Shown here in pieces: positions 46,253 to 60,400 of a DNA stretch of 64,000 nucleotides; the first letter of the stretch is position 1, and every line of letters starts with the position of its first letter. The stretch is from Phalacrocorax aristotelis. Lineage: Eukaryota; Chordata; Aves; Suliformes; Phalacrocoracidae. The stretch spans positions 57,891,766 to 57,955,765 of the forward strand of contig NC_134279.1 of the NCBI RefSeq assembly GCF_949628215.1, read 5' to 3'. The notes under the pieces were generated by a model. It was given only the letters and a program-made list of their open reading frames with translations. It ran no database searches and was not told the origin of the DNA. Position numbers and translations under genes: made by a program.

Positions 46253-49200
46253 GCTTTTCCCTTTCTCTTGATTTTACCAGTTTCTGTTTGTATTGCTTTT
46301 TTGAAACTCAATAGTTCTGTCTGCCAGAAGTTTTACATCCCAATACAAGTGTGATTAGTGTCTGCTAGTAACTGCTTGCTGAGCACTGTGGGAAAGAATA
46401 TAGAAATTTTCACATAGACAGTGGTTTTCTGGGTTTTCCTGACAATGGTAATGACTGGGATTTGGCCCACAGAATAAAAAGTCCAGGCTGGAACACATGC
46501 AAGAAAATCATAGCAGCAGGTTTTTTTCCAGAATGCCTTTCTCTTTAGGACATACAAGTGAGGTCAGTTTCCAGGCATGAGGTTTGTATAAGCAGAAGAC
46601 AACTGGTCCAGCTGAAGAGTTTGTGTCGGAGACGTCAAGTTCAGCTGGAAGGAGTTTGTATCTGGACACTGCCAGTCAGCTGAAACTTGGGAAGACAATT
46701 TGCCAGTATGAAGCCTTTGAGACTCTCAACCTCAGACAGTATTGTTGGATCTTGCTGTTCTTCAGAACATCTGAAACTACTTGGGGTTGGAGAATATACC
46801 TGCAAACTGCAGGCAGTCACATTTGACTGCACTGAGTTTCAATTCTTCTAACAGCCACACATACAAGTGGAGTATAACTGGTACCAGTACTGTGCACTGG
46901 AGTTTGGCTGGTACATGCCTTTTGCAAGATCTCATGGTTAAATGTATGCCTGACTCTACATTATTATGCTGTTTTTAAATATAGGGTGGAATTATATAAA
47001 TGAACAGCTTTACTCAGCAGTTTTCTGCCAATAATAGGCACTTTATTAAAAAAATTCCAGATCAGCTTACAGCTTAACCCCAGTCATTGACAACCATCTT
47101 TAACAACAAACCTCTACTTTTCAGGGAATGGGACTTGTGCAAAATATTGAAAGATCAAGCCTGTGGCTGACATACTTTTTGAAAATCTTAAATATTATGT
47201 ACCTCAAATATCCTTGCGGAGTGACAGTTTAAAGAGCTCCTTGCTTGCATTAGGAAGGCGTCATTTGTTGAGTGGCAGAGCCTCTCACTGAGGTAGTTTA
47301 TAGCAGTTGAAGTGTTTCCTTACCAGCATAGGTTATGACAGTAGTACCTAAGGAAAACAGTCTATTGATAGTATATGGTTTAACAGAAAGCAAAGAATTA
47401 TTTTGCCAGTCTAACAGCCAAGCGACTAGCTGCTTCTTGTGCAGGCTAGGTCATTAATTTTGCACTTCTTACAACATACCTAAGCTGCAAGAGCTTTAAG
47501 CACCATCTGTGCCTGTGCTTACTTAAAAGATAAAGTAGAAGCATCAGAAAATTCTGAGAATCTGAAAAAAAGGCAAAACAAAGCAATGAAGTTAGGATTC
47601 AAAATATCTAATAGCACTCCCCGTGCCTTTCACCAGTGTGCCTTCCCTCAAAGTCAGTCTTTATTCCAAGCATTTGCATGCAAAATGTAGGTGCATGGGC
47701 CTCATTTTCTCATTAAAGTGAGCAGCTTGGCTGAAGCAGGCTGTAGGATGGCCGTGTTTTGGGTAATCCAAATATAAAAGGTCTTTATACACCTTCTGCA
47801 ACAACAGGACTGCACTAGCAGTGGGATAATGGCTTGGCAGGAGATAGTGCCAGGCCAGGGAGATCTGTGTCCCCTCTACGCTTCAGAGTCTAGAGTGTCT
47901 GCCCCGTGCAGAGGGATGGGAAGTGGCCATCGCACAGGCATCAGCTCACTGGTGCGATGCACTTGTCTGTCACTCAGCTGCAATGACAGACGGAGCAAAG
48001 CCTGACGATTGCTCTTCCTCCACCATCCTCCACCTCCCAAAGGAATCTTTTGGCAGGTCTGGTTATTTCATCCAGACATTAAAAAGCTTTGCTTATCATC
48101 TTCCCATCACTGCCAAAAGCTCTGAATACTCTCGTGTGTCAAAAAAACAGCTTTGCTTTAGACCTCAGATAATGAAAATCAAACAGCAATCGTTACAACT
48201 TAAAAAAAGAGCTTAAAACCTGTAAGCTGAAGATAACCTGGGGACTTATTAATTTAAGACAACGGCTTCTCCAGTTGACAGAAGTTTAGAAAGCTTGTGT
48301 GTTTATACAGGTACCTACAGTGTCTCCATCTCTTCACCATTATTGATGTAAATAAATGGAAAAGACACTCATTTTTTCACACATGAAGACCACTTTCTTT
48401 GCTGTGTGGTCACAACGTGAGCAGGCACAGATTTTTCTGGCTTCACAAAACAAAGCCAGCCATCCACATTAGCTCAGCGTCCTGGCTGCACTTTATGCTC
48501 TTTCTGTTGTCCAGCAAAGGTTCATTCCTGGAAACATCTTGTTCTTGGAATAATTCTGGCAGTCAAAGAGGCAAAAATGGCCATTTTTTGGCTGCTTTTC
48601 TCTGATGGTCTTAGGCTTAGCAGGTTGCTGTGCTACTGTGTACCAGGCCTTCCCCGAAGGGACTTGGCAGTGGGTGCATTGCTGGTAAACTGCAGAGATT
48701 TGAATCCATAATTTTCTTCTGAAATTTTCAGAAGAGAAAAATATTGCTCTTCTCCCAGTTTTTCCTGTTGAAGTCTATGGAAAATCAGAAGTTCACAATT
48801 GTAGCTCTTCCATAGTGAACAACAAAAAAACCTTTCAGAGTAGAATCTGAAACTGTGTTGTTATTCCTGTATTTAATCCTTCAGATCGCTTTTGCTAACT
48901 AGTAAGTAATTTTAAGAAAGTTTACTTCAAAACTAGGTTATTACAGTGCCTGCATACTCCGGGCTTATATGCTACCACTAAAATATACTTTCTATCATAC
49001 TCTGTAGTGAGTATATAAGGCTGGTCATGTTTCTTTTCCAAGTTCCTTCTTAAGAAATTAACACTAGGTCTCAGCAGAGGTGATGCCCCTAAACCTTATG
49101 GACATAATCTTCCATTTTGCTTATAAATCAATAATAATAATAATGGTGGGTTTTACTTTTAATTTTCTATGTTCTCCCATTTTAGAATGATGACAGCAGA

Positions 49201-52200
49201 CAAATGTATGGATACCTGAATGAATCCCAGCTCCATCTCAGGCTGTCTTTGTTCATAAAGGATTGTATATGCTGACAAAATACATGCTGTGATCTTCCTC
49301 ATGCATTTCTCATTTATAAGGTTTCTAGAGATGCACTCTAAAGATACATTTCTTATTTAGAAAGAACTAAAAGTTTTATTCAAAGAGCAAATAAATACTC
49401 TGAATATTTGCTTATTCCCAAAATGTGCTTTTTCACATGGGATCACAGGACAAGTCTGCTCCTCCACAGCAGCAACAAAGCAACCATTTGCCTATTAAAT
49501 TGTTGCATCTTCTCTGCAAGGGTGTAGTTTGTACAAAGTTTGCCATCAGAGAACTGCACAGGGAGTGCAAGGACAGTGACAGAGATGGGGGTGTACCATG
49601 GGTGAAACACCCTTCTTCCCATGTAACAAATGCAAAGCAACACCCAGGAGCAATTCTGGTAGTCAGGGATTTCACGGATCCCTCCACTCCCAAGCAGGGC
49701 CCAGCGCAACCCCCAGATCCTGGCTCTCCCACTCATCCCCAGCTGTGGCTGCCCCTCTGGCCTGGGCAGCATGATCTGACAGCCCGTGGTTTCTGAGTGT
49801 GCTAAGAAAGCTGAAAGAGAAACATTTCCAGAAGAGCACAGTGAAAAGATTCACAGATACACAGTTCCAGTACATCATCAGCTGTCTCAGGTGACGCCCA
49901 TGTACGGGATTTTATGCATTTTCTCCCCCTCCAAAAAGGGCTTAAAAAAATGGCCGGTACCAGACAAAATAAATCAGCTCTCTAATTACTTCTGGAAAGC
50001 CAAACTCCTTCTCTGATGCTTTAAAGCTTTAGCTCCGGGTGTGCCCTGGCATACATCCTCTGTGCTTGTTTGCCTATGTCCTCCATGGGAATATTTTCAC
50101 CATTAACTAAAGATTGTCCCCCGGAGGAGCTGATGCGACATGCCACTGCAGCATCCCTTGTGTGATCTGCAGCTCGACAGCCTCCAGCCTCCCTGCTATT
50201 TGCTCTTTTGGTCTCTGTCGGGGATGACTGCAGTTCTGTTTATCTCGGGGAATCAACACAGATCTGTTTGTCTAGCATCTTAGAATTTCCCCGAGATTAC
50301 TCCCGACTGTGGGAGTTGTCCCAAAACATCTCTGCTGTTGTGACTGCCTTAGCCAGCATCTCTTTGAAATGCAGTCTCCAGGTGATTGACTTCCAAGTAA
50401 GAGGAGCTGAATGGGTTTAGACAGATTAACATTCTAGCAGTAAGTGGCAGTCATTCCAAGGAGCTAAATCAAATTCTCAAGTGCTCATTAGCAACAGTGG
50501 AAAAAAAAAAAAAAAGAATAAAAATACCCCCTAGTTTGAGAACATAAAAAAGAATCAGCACATAATGGAGAAATTTGGTGGAAGCTGTTTTCTTCATTAG
50601 AGTTTTTCATTGATGGCTATCTCCCTAAAACACCAGGTCATGGGGTTCCACTGCCTAGCATTTATTTATAACATGAAGTATGAAGGTGCAGTTGACTCAG
50701 ATTCACCTCAGGTTCAAAATCAGCCTGGTAAAGTTTGTCTGGCAAGACATGCATTAACAATACTGTACTTCAGCCGCAGAGTGAAAACTACTTCAGCTGC
50801 CATTTGCCGTCCCGTCTTGGAAGGACTGCTCTACACCCCTGAAAAATAAAACACAAGTCTGCTATGATGATTTCACTCAGGTCATCCAGGGCACTGCGTG
50901 TGCACGTAATAATTTGTCTGTTTGGAGTGTCCTAATAGGACATAATTGCATAAATCCCTGCATGGGGGAGGTAAAGAGGACGTTCACCACTTAGCAATCT
51001 GGACAACAAATAGTGCACTGTCTCGGGGCATGCAGGGACAGTGCCTTCACCACAGGTTCAGAAAGGTGCAGCCTGCCTTTCTCACCGACACTAGCCATTT
51101 CCAAAAAGATTGGTGAGGAGGGGACACAGGGTGGCCATACTCCAACTGCCTCTGGCAAGGCCAACCCCCCCTCTGTGTCCCCCTCATCTGGCAGCGTGGC
51201 CCCCCTGCCCTCCAGCGCTCTGCTCCCCAGGCACCCGCCACTCTTTCCTTTCCCCATGCTGTCTTCATTGCTCACTCCAGACTTGGAGCAAGGGTGAAAC
51301 ATGGGCCTGAATCTTACTAGGGAGAGGAGTAGTTTACATTACTTAAAAATATTTACAGTTTTTTCTTAAGCTTGTTTTCCTAGAGTTCTACAAACCATGC
51401 AAACAGATTTTTGCAGTTTAGGCAACTGCACTGCAAAACTTCACCTGTTGTCGCTAAAACATAATAAAAGGCATAAATAGGAAAGACTTGGAATGATTAA
51501 CAACTAGTCCTATAAACAGCTCTACCTGCGTAAGATTTTCTATGCAGAGTGAAGTCCCTGTTTACCTCTTACATTTCAGAAACAGCAGAGGCAAATCCTG
51601 CCCCAGGTCCCCATTGCTGCTTGATTTACTCAGAGAAATATTTGCACTGCTGTTTCATGCAGCACTAATGAGTTTAAAACCCAGTCGGTTCACAGCCAGC
51701 TGTGCGGTGGCGAGAGCACAACCCTGAGCTGTACCCAGCTACAGACTTGCCTGGAGGAGAGAAACCTGAAAGCACCTTGCAGAAGTGAATGCTGAATGAA
51801 AGCCATCTAAGGGTTTCATTTAAATCAGGCACCCATGACTGGCTTTCTGCACATTGGCGCTCCTGCTGCCTGCCCTCCCAGGCTCAGCTTCACTGCCTGT
51901 TTGTGTTGCTTCGTCCCCTGCACTCTCCGCCTGCTCCGTGCAATGGTGCTCTGCATAAACAAAGCTCACCCTTGGCACAGGAGCATCCCTGATGGAAAGT
52001 GCCTGGGTGCTCTAGTAATAGAGTCAGTGTGAAGCCTGGAGACAGGCAGTTAAATACATTCACTTAACTAGCACCCACATTTTTCAATGCCTTTTAGAAA
52101 GCTGCTTTCACTGAAAAGAAAAAAGCAGTGAAGAGATCAAGACATCACAAAATGATTTTGCTGACTTGGTGCAAATAAAATATTTTTTAAATCCAAAATG

Positions 52201-54426
52201 GCAGAAGAAGCTAAATGAGCCACTTCACCTTCCTTCTTTTTCTCTCCTCCCTCTCTGGTCCTTCTGCCTCTGCAAAGGACATCTCTTGGTTTGGCTCCTA
52301 CCTTGCGCCAATAGGCACAGCAAAGCCTTCTGCTGGGATCCATCACACGCACATGGTGGTTACAGGGTTTTGCAGTGCCACAGGAACAGAAGCTGAAAAG
52401 ATAGCAAGTGAATTTTCTTTCTGGGATTCTGAATCTCGCTGCTATAGTCTTGATAGTTTACAAGCAGTGAATTTATGGATTTAAGCCCATTATGCCTTAA
52501 AGAGCTGCATATTGCAAAAATTCTTGCAGGAATGTGAGTGATTTCTGCTAGGAAGTGTCATGCATTGCTCCCATGATTACTCTTAGAAAGTATGATCCTA
52601 ATTAAAAAAAAAAAAAAAAGAAAGAAAAAAAGTACCTTTGTGTTCAGAACCCTGGCTCTTTGCTAGTGTAAATGATTATTTCCTTCCCCTTTCCTTTGGA
52701 TTTCTTTGTTCTTCTAAGCCAACACAGGTAAGGAACAGGGAGTTGGATCCTTTTCCTACGATACCTTACATCAGCAGGAGCTTAATAAACCCTAATTGCA
52801 TCCATCTGCACAGGCCCCTGTACAGGCACTGTGAGAAAACGTCCAGGATCATTATTAACAGCGATTACTAATGGACAAGTATCTGTCAGAAATGGTGTGG
52901 GGATAACTGACCATCCCTTTAGGCAGGGGGACACACTGGATGACTTTGCAAAATATCTTCCAGCACCGTGACTCTGTAATAACACAAGGAGAAAAGGACC
53001 CCGGCATGTTTTTCAAGTAGTCCCCTGTTTGCAGGGCTGCAGCTACCAGCTAGGAAAAAAAGCGTCCTCCTGTCTGTAACAGAGCTCATTGATAGGTGTG
53101 CAAAAATCTCCCGCCATGCAAAATTTTCAGGAATATTTGACTATTTTCTTCCAAGTATGACTACACTTTACTTGTCTTTTACTACACTTTACAAGGCTGC
53201 CCACTATTGGCAGGCTCCCTGTTCAAAATTATACTTTTTGTGATACCTGTAATGTGTGAGCTTGGAACTGGAGCCTCGATTGCAGTAGGTGTCCTGCTGC
53301 CTTGTTAGTTTAGAGAATTCAGCCCAATGATGCATAGTAAAACTACTATTTTCTTATCCGCTTCAGTGGAAACAGATTTATGTTAGAGAAGAATGAAACA
53401 CCTTATCTCAGAGATACAGCTTTTTGTAAAGCTGCTGTCAGCATTGCTCTTTCTTTCTTTCTTCCAGGAGAAAACTAAGAAAAAGAGCACACTTCAATGA
53501 AAATTTCAATTTTTTAATAAAGGTCCTAGTTTCTAAAGGGGAAAAGTATTTCGCCTGGTGAAAGTTTGCTTGATGATGGTGTGAACAGAAGTGCGATGGC
53601 ATGAAGCTGGTGCCACTGCAATAGCTTGTGTGCATGATCGTGTTTGTTCCCAGCGGGTGGCTGTTCTGCTATAGCTAGGCATTACCTTCCTCCTTACCAG
53701 CCCCTTGCTGGTACCTCAGGGGCTATTTATGGTGAGTTAGATGACTTGGCCTGAACTACATTTGGGAGTGCTTACACGATTTTCTCTTTCAGCTCAACTT
53801 CAGCTTGTACTAAAGGAGTGGTAGCAGATAGGAGGGAACAGGTACTTTTGAGAGCCCTCTAGGTTTTTGCATGGTGTCTGCCTGCAACCTTTCCACAGGT
53901 GCTCAAAGCCTAGTTCTTGTTTTCTTCAGTTGCTCCTGCACACTGCCTGTTACTCATCTCACTGGAAAGGGCCTGTGATTTTTGCTACCTGCAAGTTAAA
54001 CTGGTGAGTTTTGAGATAAGCTGGGGCTGGATGGGTAGGTCTGGGAAAAAGAGAAAAAAAGAAAGAATTGAAAGGTAGTAAAGGTTATGGAAGTAAAAGA
54101 AAAAAGAATTAGAGGAAATTAGAGTACTATTCAGGAGGATAAAAAAAACAAAACACAACCCAAAAAGCGCCTTGGCCATCACAGTAGAAAGTGCTGCTAA
54201 CAACACAGTTGTGTCAGCGTTGGCTAGAGGGGAGGCGCTTCTGACTCAGTGCACCACGTTCCTCTCAGTCTCTCCTGCTTAAAACAATTCTGTCTATAGT
54301 GCCAGTAGATATTTTGGCTTTGTCAAGGTTGTTATTAACAAACCACTAATTACTAAGCTAATAATATTTAAAGAAAAAAAAACAATTAAGGCCTATAAAA
54401 TTCATATAAGCTCTCTGCTTTTGTAG
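46253..54426. other. Intergenic
   Basis: I recognise no gene. The stretch contains nested inverted repeats at 50242-50297, a small GC-rich patch at about 51010-51290 with chance frames on both strands, A tracts at 50501-50515 and 52604-52619, and a 12-bp duplication at 53160-53192. Confidence 0.55.
50242..50297. repeat. Nested inverted repeats
   Basis: ATCTCGGGGAA (50242-50252) and TTCCCCGAGAT (50287-50297) are perfect 11-bp arms. The 34-nt spacer contains the 10-bp palindrome ACAGATCTGT (50258-50267). Confidence 0.6.
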
Positions 54427-54471
54427 GAGCAGTCTGGCAGGGATGGTGGAGTCCATTACATGGTGCTGAAG
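54427..54471 (+). other. Predicted 45-nt micro-exon
   Basis: The acceptor TCTCTGCTTTTGTAG and the donor CTGAAG|GTAAGTCC are both close to consensus. The 45 nt between them are open in one frame (EQSGRDGGVHYMVLK). The flanks are AT-rich with many TAAT cores. It could be a leader exon of the same plus-strand transcript as the 63305 exon. It could also be chance, as short exons are easy to mimic. Confidence 0.35.
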
Positions 54472-57400
54472 GTAAGTCCTGGCTGGCTTCCAGGCAGTGT
54501 AAGTCATCGGGTCTGTGGCAACTCGTACTTCTCAGCAGAGGTGGGAGGCGATCTGGCAAACTGGTTATTGCAAGATAATAAAAGCTAGTTTTAAATTTGT
54601 ATTTGATTTCCTCAGTGAAGGAGACGTTCAGTTATTGATTACTGTGATTAGTATGGGCCTGCAGTAATTAAGCTGAAGCAATTCCTTCTGACCTAGGTTT
54701 CTTTCTGGTTAATTTAATTAACAAAGTGAAATGCTAATCTAGTGAATGAACAGATGAGTTAGTACTGGCTTCTCTTTGAGCTTCTAGGTTAAACGTAAAC
54801 CCCTTCGCCTCATCATCTTCTCCACATCTTCTCCACCTCCCTTCACTCCGCTCCGCTCCAGGTTAACTATCCCCTTTGCCTTCTAAGCTGGGCAGGACAT
54901 ATCTTCACCATCCATTTGCACTAAGTGTTCCTTGCTTCTTTCTGTTTTACCTTCCTGTTCAAAGTGTTGTCTTCAGCAGAGACCTACCCTCAAGTGGTGG
55001 CAGCCCTGAGACACTGCTGTCACGCCCCCATGGCTTCCAACCGCCACTGCCCATGACACCCCTCTAGTGTGGCCGGGACATGGAGAGTGATGTATGAAAC
55101 AACACTTCTGTCAAAGTGCCACTACATTTCTTGGTAAGAGACTGTTCTAGGGCACACAGATTTATTTAGCCTTCTCGTCCTAAGACCAGACTAAGCTATT
55201 AGTTTTTAATTCTAGCGAATCTCATTAATCATCCTGCCAAATATTTCATCAGGTTTCCTGATGGGAAAACTTATGGAGGAGCTAATGGTTATTATGATCA
55301 CTAATATAGCTTATCTAACTGTAGGGCTGGAGGGACCTGGTCATGGCTCAGGGCCTTGTTATGCTAAATGCTGCCAAATATAGACCACATCCCACATTTT
55401 TCCCTACAGAACTTATCAACGGAATAGACAATGCCTTTCACTCTGTCAGCAGATCTTCCTCAGGGTAGAGTACACCTGGACTGGAAATATTATCCAACAA
55501 GAATTACCTTTTTTGTTATTAGCTATACTTATGCAAAAGCCAAACCAACTATGTCCATGACCCCGTTTGTGACTGTGTCGCAAATTCTTCCAGTTACCAT
55601 GTATATGTAATCAAAAGTCAGAGTTTTATTTTGATCTTGTTCTTATTCTGTATGAATGATATGTGTAATCCTAAAGGTTTTTTCTAGGTTAATTTCTTAA
55701 AGAACGGTGAATTGCTTAGGATATTGCAACTAAGTCTAAAATAATGCACAAATATTAATGTACCTTAAGATCATTAATGACACATTAATGTATCTTTTAT
55801 TCATATATAAAACACAGTTTGCAGTTTTCACACTAGCTGGGTGAATTTCAGTTTTGCAATATACATTTTTAATACATTTTCAGGTAGGGATGATTTAATT
55901 CCTCTTTAGAACTGTCTTGTTTGAACCCTCAGATTAAGCTGAAAAGATGCTGTGAAATACTGAAGAACAGGAAAAAACAGAAACATACAGATGTTCCCCA
56001 TTAGCTAACTGCAGGACATTACAAGTAAGTGAATTGAACTGATAAATATGTTTTCCATATTAAATCACAAACCTATGTTTACTGTTTGTCTTGCTGTCAT
56101 GCATATACAGGGGCTGGTAAGGGTAGGGGTCCTCTTCGAATATTGGAACAGACTGTTCCAATATAACAACTATGCTGTTATTATAGAATTATCACCAGCA
56201 TTGCCTCAGATGCTCAGTTGTGAAATAATTATCATAGAAACGATCGAAACTGGACTTTGGTGCTCCTCAGAGTATTCCTACCAGAGCTGGTCACTCTCTC
56301 TAGGTCTCAAGCTGGTTTGACAGGCAAGCAGGGTGTTTTTGACTTTCCTATACCTGATTCAAGACTGCACACTTATTCTGTACAAATCCAACCTCATAGT
56401 GGCTTGCAGTGCAATCTGCTCTTCAGTGTGACGTGTATTCCTTCTGTGGTTCTTGGCTTTTTTTTTTTTTTCAAAAGAGAACTGAGAAAATATTGTGAGC
56501 TTGAAAATTTCCCTGTTGCATAGCCTTCTGTCCCTATTTACCAGCAGGGTGTGTGGATATTTCGTAGTGTTTAATTATTCCTTCCACCCCCATTGCTGAT
56601 GCTTGGCTCTCCTACTAGTCTGCACCCTCTTTTTACCTTGTCCATCACTAGTTATTGATTTCTGTGTCCCCTCTGGAGGGTGAGAGACACTCAGGTGGAT
56701 GCTGGCGATTGCCCAGCCTTGGCGTTTGGGATTTCCTCACCAGTGGGGGCAGGTAGCAGCTGCCCAAAGCCTGGGATGAGGAAACATGAGTGACATTTGA
56801 CCAAAGGTGATCAAGGGCCCAATCTTACTTTTCTTTTTGCCATATCATGGACCCATGGGAAAATGTTAAGGAATTATTTGAAAATTATTTAGACCTTGTG
56901 GAGGTTGCTTTGCGACATCTGCCACCCATTATTGAAGGTAGTTGTCAGAGACTTTTCGAGCTCCTGTACCGGAGTGGATATTAGAAACAAAAACAGTTTC
57001 CAAATTTGCGTATCAATACAGAGATTGGCCAAGGCAAATGCCAAGATAACCATAATTTCCTGCTGAAATTTGTCTTTGGCCATATGTCCTTCTAGGATTA
57101 GAAGGTCAAGAACATTGCTGTTGGGTGGGTGGGTAGGCTGCAGACAACTGAGGGCTCAGAAGCTGTGAGCTAATGCACAGAACAGACAAGAAGCTGGACA
57201 GTGTACAGCAGTGCATGTGAATAGTCCTACCGAAAGCCCGCGGAGTGGCCTTCTGGTTTAGCGTCATCTGTTGCTGCAAATAAACTATTTCATGATTATT
57301 TGATTTCTCCTGTGTCCAAGAAATTACACACTTAAATATTTTTTCAAGTACTCTAAATTGCAATGAATGTTTCTGGGTTTGTTGGAAATTGCTAATTAAA

Positions 57401-60400
57401 AAAAAAAAAAAAGAAAGGAAAAAAAGCCTTTTAATTTTACCTAGCTGTTTAGGTCAAAAAGAACATCAGTGTTTATTAAAATAAGGCTTAACTGGGACAG
57501 AGATCTTGTGTATCTGGGTGACCCTCCTGTTTGATAGGCTCCTTTTTCTGCACTACAGTCCCACAGCCTGTGTCCTGTGTCCTGCTGGAATACTTCTGTC
57601 CATTGGAGAGTGGAGGGGGTTCAGCTCTCACCATCATTTTTGAGTCACTGAGTCATTTGAGTGAATTTTTTTTCTGCTAACCACGCATGACTGTTATGGG
57701 ATGTGTGTGAACACCCCCTCGCTCCCACAGGCAGAAACCTTCCTAGTTGTTCTCCTGACCTCTACACAAGCTCACACCCAGCCAAGCATGCAAGTGTCTA
57801 CATGCGCTGCAGTGATATCTGATGTTGTTCAGGGGCCTCTCAGGCCTTGTTTCTTCTGTATGCTTAGAGACAGAAATTGTGAATTTAGGCAACTTGTTTG
57901 TTTTCTTTTCCCTTTTACAAAGATTAATACGTAGCTGAATTCTACTTGGCTTGATTTTTGTTCTGTTCTTAGAGCTTGCTTCGGTACATAACGATAATTT
58001 CCTGCTGAACTGCTTCTGCTGCATTTTGCCTGTTTCACTTCCCTTCCAAGAGAAGTGACTTCAGAGTCAACACCAGACCAGCACTCAGTGTGTCTCCTAG
58101 CCAGGGTTAAATCTGACCACACAGCCTTGTGATTTTACCCAGCTTCTGAATTTACCAGCGACAGCTGCTTCATTTTGAGCTAGAGAAATGTATGTTTGCT
58201 GTGAAGAGAGTGCCCAAGTTTTCACCCGTGAATTCTTAACAATCCACAAGGCAGAAGACATGTCAGAGATCCCCTGTGCAAACTATCCACTCTTCTGAGC
58301 TGAGAAATTAAGAGAAGAGCAATGCTACATTCAGAGGGTTTTACCCTAGCATTTTCAGGTCCTCATTTTATTGTGAGGACTGGAAAACCACTTCGCATAT
58401 GAGAGAGAGCTTAGCATAATAATAACAGAAATGACATTACTATTATTAGTTCTGTGCTGGAGGAGGTGCTGACCATGGCTCTGTGAAAGTGCAGAGCTCT
58501 TTTCCCTCCAAAGCTTTAATAAATTCAAGAGGAAAGAAGAGCAGTACCTTGTTGCCGCACCCTGCAAGTTGTGGGTTTGGTTGGAGGTGCAGCAAGGGTT
58601 TTGTAAGGGTATGTTTACATGCAGCCAAGGTGCAACATGCAGACACCCCTGAACTAAAGTGCCCCAATGTACCTCTCTGGCTGCAGGAGGCCCCAAAGAG
58701 TATTTGCTGGCTGAACACAGCAGGAGCACACAGCATACCACCAAGCGTGCCCGCTCCCCTGAGTAAAGGGCTTACATCAAATATCAAATAGGGCCACTGC
58801 TATCAAAGACAGGCATTGCTGTGACATCCCCGCACTGAGGCTTGCTGGGGAGCAGAGACCCTGGCAGCAAGCAGTCCCTGGCAGAGAGAAAACAATGCAG
58901 GAGAAAAAATATGAGAGGACAAGAGGATGGGGGAAATTATGTCAGCTGCTACAGTTTCTTAATAATTCAATTTATAATCCTTACATTTAGTATTATCAAG
59001 AACAATTTGAGCTGTTCCATTAAACTTCCACGTTCAGTGTGATGATGTATTTTCACAACCACATGAGGAAAAGAGACAAGATTTTTCCCCTACCCATAAA
59101 ATATTTCTGAGCAAATTCTTCTGTACAAGTCTTGGTGCCTTTCATGAAGTTATGTGACTTCCATGAAGTTATGGATTTGATCTTTGAAAGGAAATTCATT
59201 CTCTTATATTGGACTGTTTTGGACTTGGTGGAAACTGACCTCAAATCAATCCAGTTTTGTCAGTAAAAGGCATTGTATTCAAGCCACAGGATCGCTGTAT
59301 GCATCCCAAGTGATAGGAGTTAGTTTAACAATTCTGGACTGGTACCAGTAGCAAAGTATCTGTAAATGAGTTCTGAGGAGAAGCTGAGGGTTTACAATAC
59401 AGGGAGCTTTGTTGGTAAGAGGTATTTAAACCTATAGACAGAGCCAGCTCTGATATTTTCAGCTGTGCTGAGAAAGGGATGATTTTTCTGCCCTGGTACT
59501 GTGCTGGCTCCTAGCTCCCAGGAGAGTGGATAGAACAGAAGATAGGGAGGTCCTGGGAGACCAAAGGTCTGCAAGGGTTTTGTTGGGCTCTCTCTTTCCT
59601 TCTGCTACCCTCCTCATTAGCTGCCCCTGTCTGTCTCACCCCCTCTTCCTGAAAAATGGGGTCCCAGATCTGCTCCCCACAAGACCTCTTTGGAGGAGAA
59701 GGCGCTGTGTCACTGACTAAGGATACTGAGATCTTTTACACAGGAAATGACAGGATGTCACAGACCACTGACAGAAATGTTCACTTTCCAAGCTTCAACT
59801 TTAACTGGGAAAAAATCAAACACTACAAGACGACTGACTTAATTGCAGACTGTCTTTGCTTACTGAATTATATCCAAATATTTAACCTGTACTAGGAAAC
59901 ATTCTGTGTTAGAAAGCTTAAACAAAAATTTAGAGTTGAAATAGGGGCTTTTAAACTTTTTTTTTTTTTACAGAAGTAACAGATATTCTACTTCTCCAAT
60001 TAGTTTTCTGTTGTTCAGGAACATTTCATTCCTGAATAACACAATTTCTCACTTGTGTTTTTCATAGTTTCTAAGCTAGGGGGGAAGGGAAAGGTTTTTG
60101 TTAATCTCCTGAATGAAATGCAGTCACCAAACTTTCAACATGCAGTTTCTTGCTGCAGTAAAGTCAACTCTTGGCAGTAGTGATAAACTGTACAATAGGT
60201 ATTGCACAATTGATACCACAATAAGCCATATTCAGAAGGAAACATTACAAACTGGGAGACATGCCCCCCCCCCAAACACTCAGCTCCCCAACACTGAATG
60301 TTCATAGCCAGACATTTTTTACTGCAATTTTGAGATCAGTTTTGGAGGATGCCTTCCTTAATCAAATAGCGTTGCCTTTAAAGATTAGTGTTCACAGACT

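Noticed and set aside
51013..51297. GC-rich open frames on both strands
   Set aside because: Pro/Ser-rich translations on one strand mirrored by open frames on the other indicate a compositional patch.
52604..52619. A tracts (also 50501, 57398, 63541) as tails of processed pseudogenes
   Set aside because: No gene-like sequence precedes any of them and no target duplications were seen.
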